From Punica granatum (taxonomy: Eukaryota; Streptophyta; Magnoliopsida; Myrtales; Lythraceae): a stretch of 64,000 nt of DNA. Each line of letters starts with the position of its first letter. Position 1 is the stretch's first letter. The notes below the pieces were generated by a model that saw nothing but the letters and a program-made list of their open reading frames with translations, did not search any database and was not told the DNA's origin. A program made the position numbers and the translations under genes. Location: NCBI RefSeq assembly GCF_007655135.1, contig NC_045128.1, positions 25,886,811 to 25,950,810 on the forward strand, read 5' to 3'. This document shows positions 1 through 11,872 of this stretch, in pieces.

Positions 1-173
1 ACAACATCACAAAGAACCTCATCCCGGTACTTTCCAATACAGAAGGACACAAGAACCTGTTTATTTACCTTCACTTCACCGCATTCATTCAGCCACTGGA
101 GTTTGTACGGCTTGGGATGTTTTTGGGTATGCAAACCGAGCTTGTCTACCATCAACTTGCTGGCCACATTCAC
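1..173 (-). pseudogene. Ty3/gypsy protease start, cut by window edge
   Basis: This continues the gag reading frame on the minus strand. The gag product ends with an Asp-Gly-Gly-Ser motif, which matches the aspartic-protease active site of plant gypsy polyproteins. An in-frame TGA follows it directly at 171-173. Beyond that stop the frame stays open to the window edge and still reads like the protease domain. The stop suggests an inactive copy. The rest of pol lies outside the window. Confidence 0.6.
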
Positions 174-1517
174 TCAACTTCCTCCGTCAATAATCAACCC
201 ACACACACGATCCTTCACATGGCAACGAGTGTAGAAGATATTCTCCCTTTGCACCTCATCACCATCCTCTCTAACTTGAACATGTAGGGCTCGCATGATA
301 ACTAAGGCTTGACCTTCAACCGCATGCTCGACGTCACTAGCATCTTCGAGTGGATGCATGGAATCACTATCTTCTTCTTCTTCTTCAGTCTCGATATCCC
401 CACTCTCCATCATAATCATGGTCCGCTTGTTTGGACATTGGGAAGCAATGTGACCTGAGCCCAAACAACGAAAACATTTGATATCATGATTTCTTTGAAG
501 TTCAGAAAAAGTTTTACCCTTATCCTTGTTGTTGGCTTGGGTCTTGTAGGTGTCTCCCTTTGGCTTATAATCAGTCTTCTCGTCCGATTTCGTAGAAGAA
601 CCCCACTTCGATCTCCAAGACGCTGAACCAGAAGCTTCTACCTTTGAAGATGTTCGACCCCCTCTCTTGAGCTGCTTCTCAACCTTCATGGCCATGTGTA
701 CCACGTCGTCAATCTCCACGTAATATTGCAGCTCAACTACATTGGCAATCTCCCGATTAAGGCCACAGATGAATCGAGCCATGGTTGCTTCTCGGTCCTC
801 CTCAACATTAGCACGTATCATGGCTATTTCCATCTCCTTGTAATAATCCTCCACCGACTTGGAACCTTGCTTCAGACTTTGCAACTTCAAGTGCAAGTCC
901 CGATAATAATGGGCAGGAACAAACCTTCTTCTCATTACTGTTTTCATTTTCTCCCAAGTATCAATACAAGGCTCACGATTCCTGCGTCTACTCACAGTTA
1001 ATTGGTCCCACCAAACAATGACATAATCGGTGAAAGCAACTGCAGCCAATTTAACTTTCTTTTCCTCTGAATAATTATGACAATCAAACACAAGCTCAAC
1101 CTTCCTCTCCCATTCAATGTAAACATCGGGGTCGTTTTTACCTTGGAATGGAGGTATGATCAGCTTAATCGAACCTGTGTTATGGTCCACGGCGTCTCTC
1201 CTCCGGTGCTCCCTACGAACGAAATGCCTTGGTCTGCCTCCTCTTCCTCTACCTCTCCCCCAAGTGGCATCGGAGGCCACTTCCTCTTCTTCATCATATG
1301 CTTCTTCATCAAGAGTATCAACGGATGGTTGTCGGTGGGGTCTCCTAATCCGTGGCACGGGTGCAGGTTGAAGCCGTTCCAACCGTTCGTCTTGCCTATC
1401 CAGCCTTTCTCGGAATTCACAGAAAACCATGTTCATGCGCTCAAACTGTTGTTGCATGGCTCGTAACGTCATGTTCAAATCAGGTCCTCTGTCGTCTCCA
1501 CTATTTTCCTTTGACAT
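174..1517 (-). pseudogene. Ty3/gypsy retrotransposon gag polyprotein
   Basis: A 447-residue frame starting MSKENSGDD. An N-terminal coiled, charged stretch (about 1-60, heptad-like [12 protein letters not shown]) is followed by an acidic segment and an Arg/Gly-rich stretch. The retrotransposon gag core lies at about residues 130-285 and has the family pattern of a WxxK start, a VWWDQL segment and an RFVPxxYxRDLHxKLQxLKQG segment. A CCHC zinc knuckle ([14 protein letters not shown]) lies near residue 350. An acidic tail leads to the DGGS protease motif. Gag forms the particle that packages the element RNA. A leader, primer-binding site and LTR lie upstream on the minus strand, so this is the 5' half of an element reading leftward. 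The stop after the protease motif breaks the gag-pol frame, so autonomous activity is unlikely. Confidence 0.88.
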
Positions 1518-2180
1518 GATAAAATATGCAATTATAGGATCCTCACGCGCTCCCTCACGTGTTTACACTCAGCAAGATGCCACTCAAAACACGCGTGTTT
1601 TTCACTCAAAATAGGCTTTTATCCTCTGATGTTCTCACACACTCTTGCCTTTTTCCTCTCTTAATTTCCTCTTCAAAGTTCTAGGGCAACTAATCAATCC
1701 GATCGCAAGGCGGAAAACGAGTTCAACCCGAACAACTTATAATATTAGATCCAAAGAAAATGATATGACACAATCTGACCCAACGACGTAGTTTATGGAT
1801 TGATAGAAGACACTGAGTGCAGAAGAGCTACTATGACAGGTCAACTTAACGCCAAGACGATTAGAACACAAAGACAACAAATTCTGCAATAAATTCATCG
1901 CCCACGAAGACAGCAAATGGTGCTACGAACAACACCCAATGATACCTCCTTTTTTTTTCACTTTTTCTTTCTTTTTCTTTTTTTTTTCTTTTTTTTTGCA
2001 CTTTTTCTTTCTTCTTTTTTTTGCACTTTTTCTTTCTTCTTTTTTTTTTGACGATTTAGACAGCTAAGATCAGATCAGACAAGATTAATGGAAATGATAG
2101 AAATGAAAGCTATATCTAAAGATTCTAGAATGAAGAAAAAGAAAAGAACAAGGATAGATGAAACCTCGATTTGGAACTTA
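1518..2180 (-). other. Retrotransposon leader between primer-binding site and gag
   Basis: Non-coding 5' leader of the gypsy element. It contains a long pyrimidine tract on the plus strand at about 1949-2050, which is a purine tract in the sense of the element. No other gene is seen in it. Confidence 0.6.
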
Positions 2181-2193
2181 GGCTTTGATACCA
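2181..2193 (-). promoter_or_regulatory. Primer-binding site (initiator tRNA-Met)
   Basis: The minus strand reads TGGTATCAAAGCC, which matches the usual plant LTR-retrotransposon primer site complementary to the 3' end of initiator methionine tRNA, with one change from the common TGGTATCAGAGC. It lies two bases from the LTR end. Confidence 0.75.
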
Positions 2194-2195
2194 AA

Positions 2196-2641
2196 TGATG
2201 CGAACCCCACGAGACCTGCCACAAGACCCGACAACAAAGACTGGAAATCGAACTCGAATCGCCAATAGAGACTAAGAGGGATGGAATACTGACCCGATGG
2301 TTATAGAAAACCGAGAACCAATATTATAAAGGAATGGAATATTGACCCGATGGTTATAGAAAACCAAGAACCAATATTATAAATAGCCGAGAATTACAAG
2401 CATCCATGCTTACAATCACGGAAGATTGCTGAAGAACAACATAGAGGAAAATTCTCACCAGTGTAGTCTGAAAGTACCTTTAATAAGCTATTCAGTCTCC
2501 TTTATATAAGCCTAGGAGAATCTGGAAACTAATAAACTTGGCAACTGGAATATCTTTAGTTTCCTAAAACCGGAATTAATAGAGGAAACTAAATAAAGGC
2601 CCCCTAGAATATTTGGCAGTCTTTTTATTCCTTATTCAGCA
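2196..2641 (-). repeat. LTR of the gypsy element
   Basis: The LTR runs from TGATGCG on the plus strand, next to the primer-binding site, to about 2641. On the minus strand it would start TGCTGAATAAGG, just after a purine-rich stretch that could be the polypurine tract. A TATA-like sequence for minus-strand transcription lies near 2510. A 53-bp unit is duplicated in tandem, with copies beginning at 2281 and 2334. The primer-side end is well supported. The far end is a judgement, because no second LTR is in the window for comparison. Confidence 0.6.
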
Positions 2642-2655
2642 TCTCTTGGCTTTCC

Positions 2656-2975
2656 TTATGCGTCTACTCTAATCTTAGATGGGCTATTGACCATCTCAAG
2701 ACAAGTTAATTGGGTAAGGCCCTTTAGAGACCAATTCGAATTAGTCTCCTCTTGGCCCAAGAAACCCGCAAATGAGCTCTCCACAGCTTGCTGGATTTGT
2801 CTTGCCTTCGCTCGTGTGATTGGTCCACTCGAAACATGTAAGCCTCCGAGATCTTGTGCATCAGCTCCCTCTTCACGAATCCCACTTCCGAGCTCGTGTG
2901 CTTCAGCCCCATCATCGTGCCCACGATCCTCATCACGAAGTCCTTCCGACCTAAGCTCGTCGGTTTGACCCCGAG
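2656..2975 (-). pseudogene. C-terminal tail of a gypsy pol polyprotein
   Basis: In the frame ending with TAA at 2656-2658, the minus strand encodes an acidic, Gly-rich stretch and then GPITRAKARQIQQAV. This resembles the GPxTRxRAK signature found at the end of many plant gypsy polyproteins, just before the 3' LTR. It lies immediately upstream, in minus-strand sense, of the LTR at 2196-2641, which is where a pol tail belongs relative to a 3' LTR. That same LTR is also followed by a primer site and gag, so it serves two internal regions. The left part of pol is missing and is replaced by LINE sequence. Confidence 0.6.
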
Positions 2976-4150
2976 TCGTATCAAAAAGAAATGGTGACAG
3001 TGGATCGCCTTGTGGAGACCCCGTTGAAGAGGGAATTCTTCTGTTGGAGAACCATAAATAAACACAGCTACCTGGGCCGTGGAGAAGCGCTGATTAATCC
3101 ATCCTCTCCATTTTTCACCGAACTCCATGGCCTTCAAGACAGAGTCAATGAAACACCACCTAACTGAATCGAAAGCCTTATGGAGGTTAATCTTGAAACG
3201 AAATCCCTCCCGCTTGGTTTTTCGAAGATACAAAATAAACTCAGAAGCAATTAGGACGCTGTCAATGGACTGACGACCCTTCATAAAAAGCATGTTAGGA
3301 ATCGCTGATAACATCCTTCATAACACCTTGAAGTCATCGGGTTAATAACTTCGCGATGATCTTGTAAAGACACCCCACGAGACTGATTGGTCGAAAATCC
3401 TTTAGGCATGTAGCACCAGCAACCTTCGGCACAAGAAAGATAAAGGAGCAGTTGATATCCTTTGGAAGAAGTCCAGTTTGATAGAATTCATGAACCATTG
3501 CAATTATGTCAATGCCGATAGTACCCCATGCCTTTCTAATGAACAAGAAATTTAGTTGTCGGGACCTGGAGCTTTAGAGCTTTCACATTCCCATATTGCT
3601 TCCCTTATTTCTTCAGAACCAAAAGGAGCCTCAAGAGACATAGCAGCTGAATCGGAGATACGCTTGAAATCCAAACTTGGGAAAGTAGGAGATTCAGAAA
3701 AATCTAGAGAGTATAGACGGCAAAAATAGTTGGTCGCCTCCTTCTTAATATCACAAGGAAGTGTGAAAGTTATGCAATTCACTAAGAGTGAGTTGATCTT
3801 GTTCCCTGATCCTCGAGTCGAGGCTCAGAGATGAAAAAACCGTGCGTTTTTATCACCGAGTTTGCATCACTGACTCTTGATTTCTGTCTCCACAAGGACT
3901 CTTGCATCCGATGCCATTTTGCAAGTTGTTCACCAAGAAGCTTTTCTCTTGAAATCTCTGGATCTAATAACGGTCTTGACTCCTTTAGCAACTCAATTTA
4001 TTTGGTCTATTTCACACTCAATATCCACTAGATGCTTGTCCACATTTCCAAATGACTCGGTAAGTACGATTGATATATAAATCCTTTATAACGATCAAGA
4101 TTATCAATGAATCTACCAGCAAATTTAACGAAAGAATTTGATTGGTGAGG
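2975..4150 (-). pseudogene. LINE (L1-type) reverse-transcriptase remnant
   Basis: Minus-strand pieces in several frames read through the region between endonuclease and reverse transcriptase and into the polymerase. Recognisable are SSKAPGPDN near 3555, CSFIFLVPK and LKDFRPISLVGCLYKI around 3350-3450, the helix before KINLHKAFDSVRW near 3170, and QGDPLSPFLF near 2980. Frameshifts and stops separate these pieces. The catalytic FADD block and everything after it are absent. The copy is dead and ends where gypsy sequence begins. Confidence 0.82.
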
Positions 4151-4227
4151 ATTAAATTTGAAAATTTGAATCACCTAACAAGCACAGTCATTTAAGCTAA
4201 TCTTAAACGTAGTACGTACAAATCTAT

Positions 4228-4230
4228 GGG

Positions 4231-4268
<38 letters not shown>

Positions 4269-4270
4269 TT
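4228..4270. repeat. Compound GT/TA microsatellite
   Basis: A run of GT repeats passes directly into TA repeats between the LINE remnant and the IBR fragment. Confidence 0.85.
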
Positions 4271-4368
4271 ATTTATATTTTGTTTTCCCTCAATGTTGAC
4301 GGACTTCCCTTGGGGGGTGATTCTCTGTGATGAAATTAAAGTATAAGACTAGCCATATCATCCACTTT

Positions 4369-4720
4369 TTACGTCCTGGGTAAGAAGACATCAGTGCACT
4401 GGTGGTCATCTCCGTTGTTCAAGGGACTTGCACAGTTGAAGCGAGAGCTCTTTTTGCAAATGGGACACCTGATCCTCCCGCCCGCTGAGAGCCCGCACTC
4501 ATCGATGACCAGTTCCCGACAATCCCAGTTGGGACAGTGGGACCGGTCATATCCTCGGACAGTCAATTCACACAGGAGGTCCGACCACCGATCGAAGACC
4601 TTTCTCGTCATAAGCTCCCAGCAGTTGATCGGATCAAACGTTCATTAGTGGTCTGGCATGGGACACTTCAAAGGTATCCTGACCCTGCTCAATACTAGCA
4701 ATGATATACGAGGATTTATC
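4369..4720 (-). pseudogene. Fragment of an RBR/IBR RING protein gene
   Basis: The minus strand encodes a segment like the linker and IBR domain of the intact protein at 52.6-53.8 kb. Shared landmarks, in order, are a CPxPD stretch, LDPxxCxEL, then CPNxDCxELxIDECG, and a Cys pair before a final HxC. A stop interrupts the frame just upstream of the LDP motif. RING1 is present only as traces, and RING2 is missing. It is a non-functional duplicate of the family, cut off on its 5' side near the SINE at 4740. Confidence 0.75.
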
Positions 4721-4722
4721 AG

Positions 4723-4909
4723 TTTTCCATTCTTGGTTTCCCCTTCCCCCGGTTATAAGGAAGGCCTATGACTTAATACAAGAATATAAATAGTAAAGCT
4801 AAATAAATGGGCATGAAAGTCCCACTAATGATCGAACCAAAGACCTTAAGGTTTGGGGCGGCGACTTATACCACTGCACTAAATCCATTTCCTTTTCCAT
4901 TCTTGATTT
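4723..4909 (-). mobile_element. tRNA-derived SINE with target-site duplication
   Basis: The body of about 153 bp (4740-4892) lies between two copies of a 17-bp direct repeat (4723-4739 and 4893-4909) that differ at one base. On the minus strand the 5' end carries an A-box-like TAGTGCAGTGG and then a B-box-like GGTTCGATCAT, the internal Pol III promoter layout of tRNA-derived SINEs. It is not a tRNA gene, because it cannot be closed into a cloverleaf of normal length. Confidence 0.65.
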
Positions 4910-5413
4910 TTAAGAGAGGCTCTCCTTTGTTGAGAGCCTCTCTCTCTAACCTTCCCTTTGTTGGAAGATCCCTTCTCCTCTTCTCTAATTCCCCTATGCT
5001 GCTCCATTCTCCGCTGTTGGTGATCTCCTTACTCTTCAATGGAAAAACATCAGATCCAATCTCCAAAAATGCAACTCTCACCGGCATCAATTACTCTTCA
5101 CAACCACCATGGCCAGGAAACAAATCACCCCCCCTGCATTAAGAACAAATATCCATCTCTTCTGGCATTTACTCTCTGCATCAAGTCTGACTCAAACCAA
5201 ATCAAATTTGCAGCTGGGAGCAAATCTCAAAACCACTACATCATAAATGTATCCCCCAACATTCGGTACTTGCTTCAATTAGCATTTATGTTCATCATCT
5301 CATACTCTGCTTATACCCTACCATCCTCGCAAAATTTCAAAAGCAAACACTCCCAAAAACCCCTTACACCCCCCATTACCCCCCTGAAACCTCAGGATAC
5401 CCCACCACCAGCC

Positions 5414-7090
5414 ATGGAACTAGCCGATCTTGACAACTCCCTAGCAGAGATGTTCACAACCCAAATTTCCATGACTCACAGACAACCAGCTCTAGACCTG
5501 CAAACCAATGGCTAAGAAACCTAGGAAACTATCCTCCTGACCCTCCTCATAAAACCCTTCGGATTCAAACCTCCACCACCGAAGGCTATCATTCCCCGCC
5601 TCCTACAAGCTTGGAGCACGAAAAAGGGAGTCAGCATTGCGCCAAAAAAATATTCAGATGACATCCTGATCTGCCTATTCAAAGATGAACGAGACTTGAA
5701 ATATGTGGAGAAAGAACGCGCCTGGTCTGTGCAAGGAGCGCATATGATGATCTCTCGGTGGGATAAACGACTCTCCCTTGAAGAAATCAAATTTGATAGT
5801 GTTGATTTCTGATTCAAATCAGAGGAGTCCCGCCTGAAATGCTATCAAAAGACAACATCAAAAAGCTTGCAGGGAAGGCAGGAAAGGTGCTGCAGATTGA
5901 TTGGAAAGACTCTCCATCCCTACCGAAATGGTACGTGACCTCGCGCGCCCTGGTCAAAATCTCGGTCACCAAACCCCTTTGCCCAGGACGATTCATCAAC
6001 AGAAGATCGGGGCCGGCTACATGGGTTTTCTTCAAGTATGAGCACCTGAAAACGTTCTGCTACGATTGCGGGACGCTCGGCCATGATCAAAGCCACTGCG
6101 ACTTAGAATCGCCAGCACCCCAAACCTCTATGGGCCATGGCTCCGCTTTGACAACCAATCTGACCTCCTCCCTCCTCAAATGGTTGATCAGCTTCCAGCA
6201 TCGCAACATTCATCACCTGAATCACATTCCCCTGAATCGCATCCCCCTTCTCCAGCCCACCGGAAAGTTGCGAATCCCCAAAAATTGCCAGCTTCTGATG
6301 GCGACAACCTCCCAGCCCTGACAGATGACAATCCGCTGCTGACACTAGGAGTTGACAGCACAGCCTCGGGGGATCTTGAATAGCCGACCGTTGGAAACCC
6401 TCGTCGAGCCGATCGCACCAGGGAACCCGACTTCCTGCACCGCTCGGATTTCTGCCCTCTGCCCAGAAAGAAGATCCAAGACTCCAAAACCCAGCCCATA
6501 TTCACAAACACTCTTTATTCGGGCCTGATAGAAGAACAAGCCCAGAGTGAAGCGCTCTTCCAGTCAAGGTCCGGAGAGACACCTAGCCCACTAAAGCTAC
6601 AGACCAAGCCCAAGAAAAAATCGGCTCCAGCTCGTTACTGCACTTCTGAAGCTGTATGGACTAATGAGCAAGGCCGAGATCCAGCCCAGGAATCAAGCCC
6701 TCTTAATATCGGCCCATCTGGCTCCAGACTCTTCACCCGACCTCCTCAGCTCCTCCACGAAAATTTGATGGACCTGGATGATGCTACCCTTATCACCAGA
6801 AAGAGGAAAAATGATTTTCCATGGAAGAATTCATCCAGATTTCTAGCCCATACGCTAGATTTTTTAATAAAGTAGCAAGAACCATGGGGCAAGCAGTACA
6901 AGAAGATTGGAATGTACGTCGATCAACTAGCATAGAATGGGAGACATCATCCTACCTTCACCCCTCACCGACTATATATCTGAAACAAGGAAATTCGGAT
7001 GCTAGTTTCGAAGCTCACAAAATGGAAGAGGAATCGATCCCCGAAGACATCCAAATGGCCGAGGAGGCGGGCCTTATCAAGCCCCCTAGA
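5414..7090 (+). pseudogene. LINE ORF1 (DUF4283 and CCHC zinc knuckle), frameshifted
   Basis: ORF1 of plant L1 elements encodes an RNA-binding protein that coats the element RNA. A first short frame begins at ATG 5414. The DUF4283-like part follows in another frame at about 5535-5810, and is broken where a TGG appears to have lost a base near 5811. It then continues at 5818-6110 and ends in CYDCGTLGHDQSHC, a CCHC knuckle. From 6110 to 7090 the sequence is Pro/Ser-rich and low in conserved motifs, as is usual for the C-terminal half. At least three frame changes are needed to read it through. Confidence 0.75.
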
Positions 7091-7095
7091 GGGCC

Positions 7096-10000
7096 ATGAG
7101 TCTACTGGCATGGAACTATCGGGGCATGAGGGGAGAACCGACAGTTCGAGCTCTTCGTCTCCTCGTTCGGAAACATAATCCAAGCATAATATTTTTGTCT
7201 GAAACTAAGTCCAACCCCAGGCATTGCAGAAAGATCGCAAAGCGTTGCAACCTTGAAGGCATCTTTACTGTTGACTCCTCCAACTCAGCTGGTGGTCTCT
7301 GCCTACTATGGAACTCCGAACTCCAGGTAACCATCGAAAAATCTTCACCATATAGACCGACCTTGGTTAGTTGTAGGGGACTTCAATGAAATATGCTCAG
7401 CTTCTGACAAGCTAGGTGGTCGTAGCTTTGCATCATCTTCGCATTCTTTTCTAGATGCTTTTATCCACCACTCATGATGTGTTGACCTAGGCTTTACTGG
7501 TAATCCATTTACTTGGCGAAATAAGAGAACAGGTCTAGCATCTATTAAACAGCGTCTAGATAGAACCATTGCAAATGACGAATGGAGAACCACCTACCCT
7601 AAGGCGGGAGTCCTTCACCTTCCACAAGTTCGATCAGATCATAATCCTATCTTAGTCAAATTGTGGATGGAATCTTCCCATAAACCTAGGCCCTTCCGTT
7701 TTGAAGAAGCTTGTACTAGAGATCACTCTAGCAAAGAGATTGTTAAAAATGCCTGGAACACCACAGTATGTGGTTCTAAAGCTTACCAATTCTCCTCTAA
7801 GATCAAATCGGTAAAAAAAGACCTCAAGAAATGGAACAAAGAAGTATTCGGTCTTTGTGATTCAAATATAGCAGAGATCATGGATAATCTTGATAAAATC
7901 CAAGGGAAACCCTTCACTTCTGATATCAAAGAACAAGAACAAAAGCTCATTGCAGATCTTGAGGAAAATCTTATGCGGAAGGACATCATATGGAGGCAGA
8001 AATCGAGGGAGTTATGGTTGAAAGACGGAATCAGGAACTCTAAATTCTTCCACACCTCTACGATCATCCGCCGAAGGGCTAATCATATAGCTGCCATCAA
8101 AGAAGATAGCGGGGAATGGTGTCATGATTGCGATGGTATAGGCGACTATTTCCTAAGGAACTTCCAACATCTCTTCAGCTCTTCTCACCCAGACATCCCA
8201 AAAGACATGGAAGACCTAATCAATGAAACCATTTCAGATTCCGAGAATGAAAGGCTAATCCAAACTCCTGACGACAAGGAAATCCTAATGGCCCTAAATT
8301 CAATTCCAAACCTCAAATCCCCGGGTCCAGATGGAATACCTTCCCTTTTTTACAAGCACTATGGAGATACTGTGAAGCCTCTTCTAATTTCTGCCGTCAA
8401 GAGCTTCTTCAATTCGGGCTTTATTCTCAAAGAATGGAACAACACGTTCATTTGCCTCGTTCCTAAATGTCAAGGGGCCTCCACCTTCAAAGACTTCAGA
8501 CCCATCAGCTTATGCAATGTATGCTATAAAGTTATATCGAAGATCATTGCAAACAGGCTCAAACCTCTTCTTGAAAGGATCATCTCTCCGAACCAGACCG
8601 CGTTCATTGAAGGGAGATGGATTAATGAGAATGGACTCCTAGCCCAGGAGATTCTTCATACTATGAGAAAAACAAAGGCCCGTAGATGATGGTTAGGAAC
8701 GAAAATAGATTTTACGAAGGCTTTCGATAAGCTGGAATGGAGCTTCATCATCAAAATTTTAGAAAGGCTAGGATTCCACCAAATCTTCATATCCTGGATC
8801 TTTCAGTGTATCTCCACGACCACATTCTCCATTTTGCTCAATGGATCACCCCACGGTCACTTCTCTCCATCCAGAGGTATTCGTCAGGGTGACCCTCTTT
8901 CACCTTATCTCTTCGTAATATCTATGGAAATCCTTTCCCGTCTTCTTTATAGGGCAGAATCTAACGGAGACATCAAAGGTATCCAAATAAGTAGAGGTGG
9001 GCCACAAATCTCTCACTTGATGTTTGCTGATGACCTCCTCATTCTCTCAAGAGCTTATGAAGCAAACATTAGGAACGTTAAAAGCGTTCTTGACAAATTT
9101 TGTTCCTGGTCGGGTCAAGAAGTCAACTCCACCAAATCAGGCCTATTCTTCTCCAAAAATTCCACGGCAGAAATGAGAAGAATTTCAAAATCCATCCTCG
9201 GCATCAGAAAGCTCAAAGACAATTCCAAATACCTGGGAAACCCTCTCTTCATCAAGCACAAAAGAAAAGAATCCTTCCAATTTCTCATCGACAAGATCAA
9301 AAGCAAGCTGGCTTCATGGAAGACTAAAACTCTCTCTTGGGCGGGCAGAGCTACCTTGATAAATTCAGTGATCAACAGCACCCCAATTTACACAATGTCG
9401 CTATTTCGATTGCCAAAATCCACTCTCAGCGTAATAGACAAAGTAACAAGGAGATTTTGGTGGGGTGTAAATAAAGAGGAAGGCAGCTACTTTGCTCCAA
9501 AAAGCTGGGATAGCATCTGTCAATCGAGAGCAAAAGAAGGCCTTGGATTCCGTAGAGCGGAAGATTCAAATAAAGTGATGCTCTCCAAAACAGCTTGGGC
9601 GCTTACCAAAGCCAACAACAGCCTCGCAGGAAGAGCGATAAAAGCAAAATATGGAAACTTCCTCAATTCAGCCAACCGCTCCTCTCCCTCTCCAGTCTGG
9701 AAATGTCTTCAGTGGTGCAAAGACACCATTCAGGTAAGTACATGCTTCTCAGTAGGTAATGGTTCATCTATCTCGGCATGGCACGACCCTTGGATCCCAG
9801 GTACGCAAGACCATAAACCTTCTCCTACTTCTAATGTAGAACCAAGTCCCGAGTCAAAGGTATGCGACCTAATGCTTTTCCATCCCGAAAGATGGAACAT
9901 TCCTCTTTTAACAAATCTCTTTGAGCAAAGCACAATCCAGAGCATTCTCAAAATCCACCTGGCTCAAGACGATCTTGAAGACTCCGCTCAATGGACTCCA

Positions 10001-11050
10001 AGCACTTCAGGGAAGCACTCGGTCAAATCCTTTTATCTCATTGATTAGCAGAGGAGATTCCAAGACCACAATGAAATTATTTGGAAAGCCATCTGGAAGT
10101 TGAAAATGCATGATCGCTTCAAACTCCATCTATGGAGAATAGCCAGCGAATGCCTCCCCTGGTTTAGTGAAGTAGGCACTCAGTGCCCACTTTGCCAAAC
10201 CAGATCCGATAATTTAGAGCATCTCTACGGCGATTGTCTCTTCTATCATGTTGCCTGGAGGGAATCACCTTGGGACCTTCATTCAAATCTCTTCCCATCC
10301 ACCAACGCTAAGGACTTAGCTCACTTTGCTGCTTGCCCCCCACACTCTTTGATCACAAATGTCACTGATAGGGCTAACTTCTCCTTATATGCAGCAATCA
10401 TCTTTTATCAACTGTGGATCTCACGGAATAATGTCTTACATGCAGGTAATCAAGCGGACCTCCACGAGACCATTAAGATCATCAAAAGCACCTACATGGA
10501 GCATAGCAAGAAAAGCCGAGTCATGCAAGACCAAGAGACCTACCATCCTGAAGCATCCCTACAACTTGAATTTTTGAAAATTCCCACTGGACCAGATTGG
10601 CACATCATTAGTTTAGACACGGCCTGGAACTGTAATAGATCATGTCTCTCGGGAGTGCTTCACCAGCCACACTGCGAGCCCTCTTTGTCTTGGTTCCAGA
10701 TCTCCAACGAAGGGACACCACTTCAAGCAGAAGCCAGAGCAGTGCTTCTTGCCTTAACCATAGCTGCAGATAGAGGTTTCACAAAGATCTGGATATGTTG
10801 CGACGCCCTGCTTCTAGTCGAAGCGATTTTGCATCCCCATACTTCGCCGTGGGAGATTAGGAATATAGTGTCGGATATTATCTCTTCCTTTAATATTTTC
10901 TCTGAATGGTTGTGCTCTTGGATACCTAGGTCGGATAACTCTCTCACTCATGATCTTTGCCAATTCGGCATAAGATCAAATTATCATTCTCTTTGTACTT
11001 TTGAAGGATATCCGAATCTTACTACTTTTGTAATCTCTTCTTCTTATTAA
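7096..11050 (+). pseudogene. LINE ORF2: endonuclease, reverse transcriptase, RNase H-like
   Basis: The frame begins MSLLAWNYRGMRG at 7096, the usual start of the AP-like endonuclease. The middle of that domain is deleted around 7350-7370. VVGDFNE and SDHNPI motifs follow at 7375-7650. Reverse transcriptase spans about 8300-9170, with SPGPDGIP, DFRPISL, a TGA stop at 8687-8689, IDFTKAFD, RQGDPLSPYLF and the catalytic FADD near 9030. The zinc-binding region (CPLC...H...C) lies near 10180-10240, after a stop at 10046. An RNase H-like C-terminal domain covers about 10600-11000. The product would cut target DNA and copy the element RNA, but the stops and the deletion show it is dead. Confidence 0.85.
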
Positions 11051-11079
11051 TGATACCCTTTTGCTTATAAAAAAAAACC

Positions 11080-11813
11080 ATTTTGAGTATTCTGAGATTG
11101 TCAAGTTCAAAAAACTTAACTAGTAGGTAGAGTATCATGAAAGGAATAAATTTTTTGTTGCTGGACTGTCTATTTCATGATTTAATTGGATCCGCTAGTG
11201 AAATTTTATTATCTGCTACGTAACGTCAAGGAGTAGATATAAAATAAGACAATAATGATAGTATAGTCATGTTAGAATTTTTGATAAGATAAAAGGAGAG
11301 CGCAATTGCAACAGGCATCAAGACGAGCAGAATAACAAAGTTCTCTCTCTGCGGGCTTTTGTTACTCCGACAACCTGCACAAACACAAAACTAACCAAAA
11401 CTGAAAATCTAATCTAATCATGATAAATTTAAAAAGTATATACTATTATTTATTAATAATTAATATTAATATTCTTAATAATAATATCATTATTAATTAA
11501 TATTAATATAAAACCAAAATAAACAAATATGAAAAAAGAAAAAAATAAAATATTAAAAACAAAATGAAAACATAATTTTGAAAATTTTAAAATAAATAAG
11601 AAATAAGTAATAAAATTAAAATATAAAAATTAAAATATTTAAAACTAAAACTAATTAAAAATATAATATAATATAAATAAATAAAATAAACAAATTTAAA
11701 ATTAATATTAATATTAAAATATAATATTAATACCATAAAAATAAAAATAAAATAAAAATGAATAATTGTTTTTACTTATCCAAAAAATTAAAATAAATAA
11801 ATAGATGAAATTT

Positions 11814-11872
<59 letters not shown>

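Larger units (their letters stand above)
4960..11079 (+). mobile_element. Near full-length L1-type LINE
   Basis: The order is a 5' leader, an ORF1 region with a DUF4283-like domain and CCHC knuckle, then ORF2 with endonuclease, reverse transcriptase, zinc-binding and RNase H-like parts, and a short A-rich tail at 11070-11079. This is the domain order of plant L1 LINEs. Several single-base frameshifts and stops make it inactive. The exact 5' end is unclear and I found no convincing target-site duplication. Confidence 0.85.

Noticed and set aside
1077..1466. Plus-strand frames opposite gag
   Set aside because: Shadows of the gag coding strand.
7783..8067. Minus-strand frame within the LINE
   Set aside because: Antisense shadow of reverse-transcriptase coding sequence.
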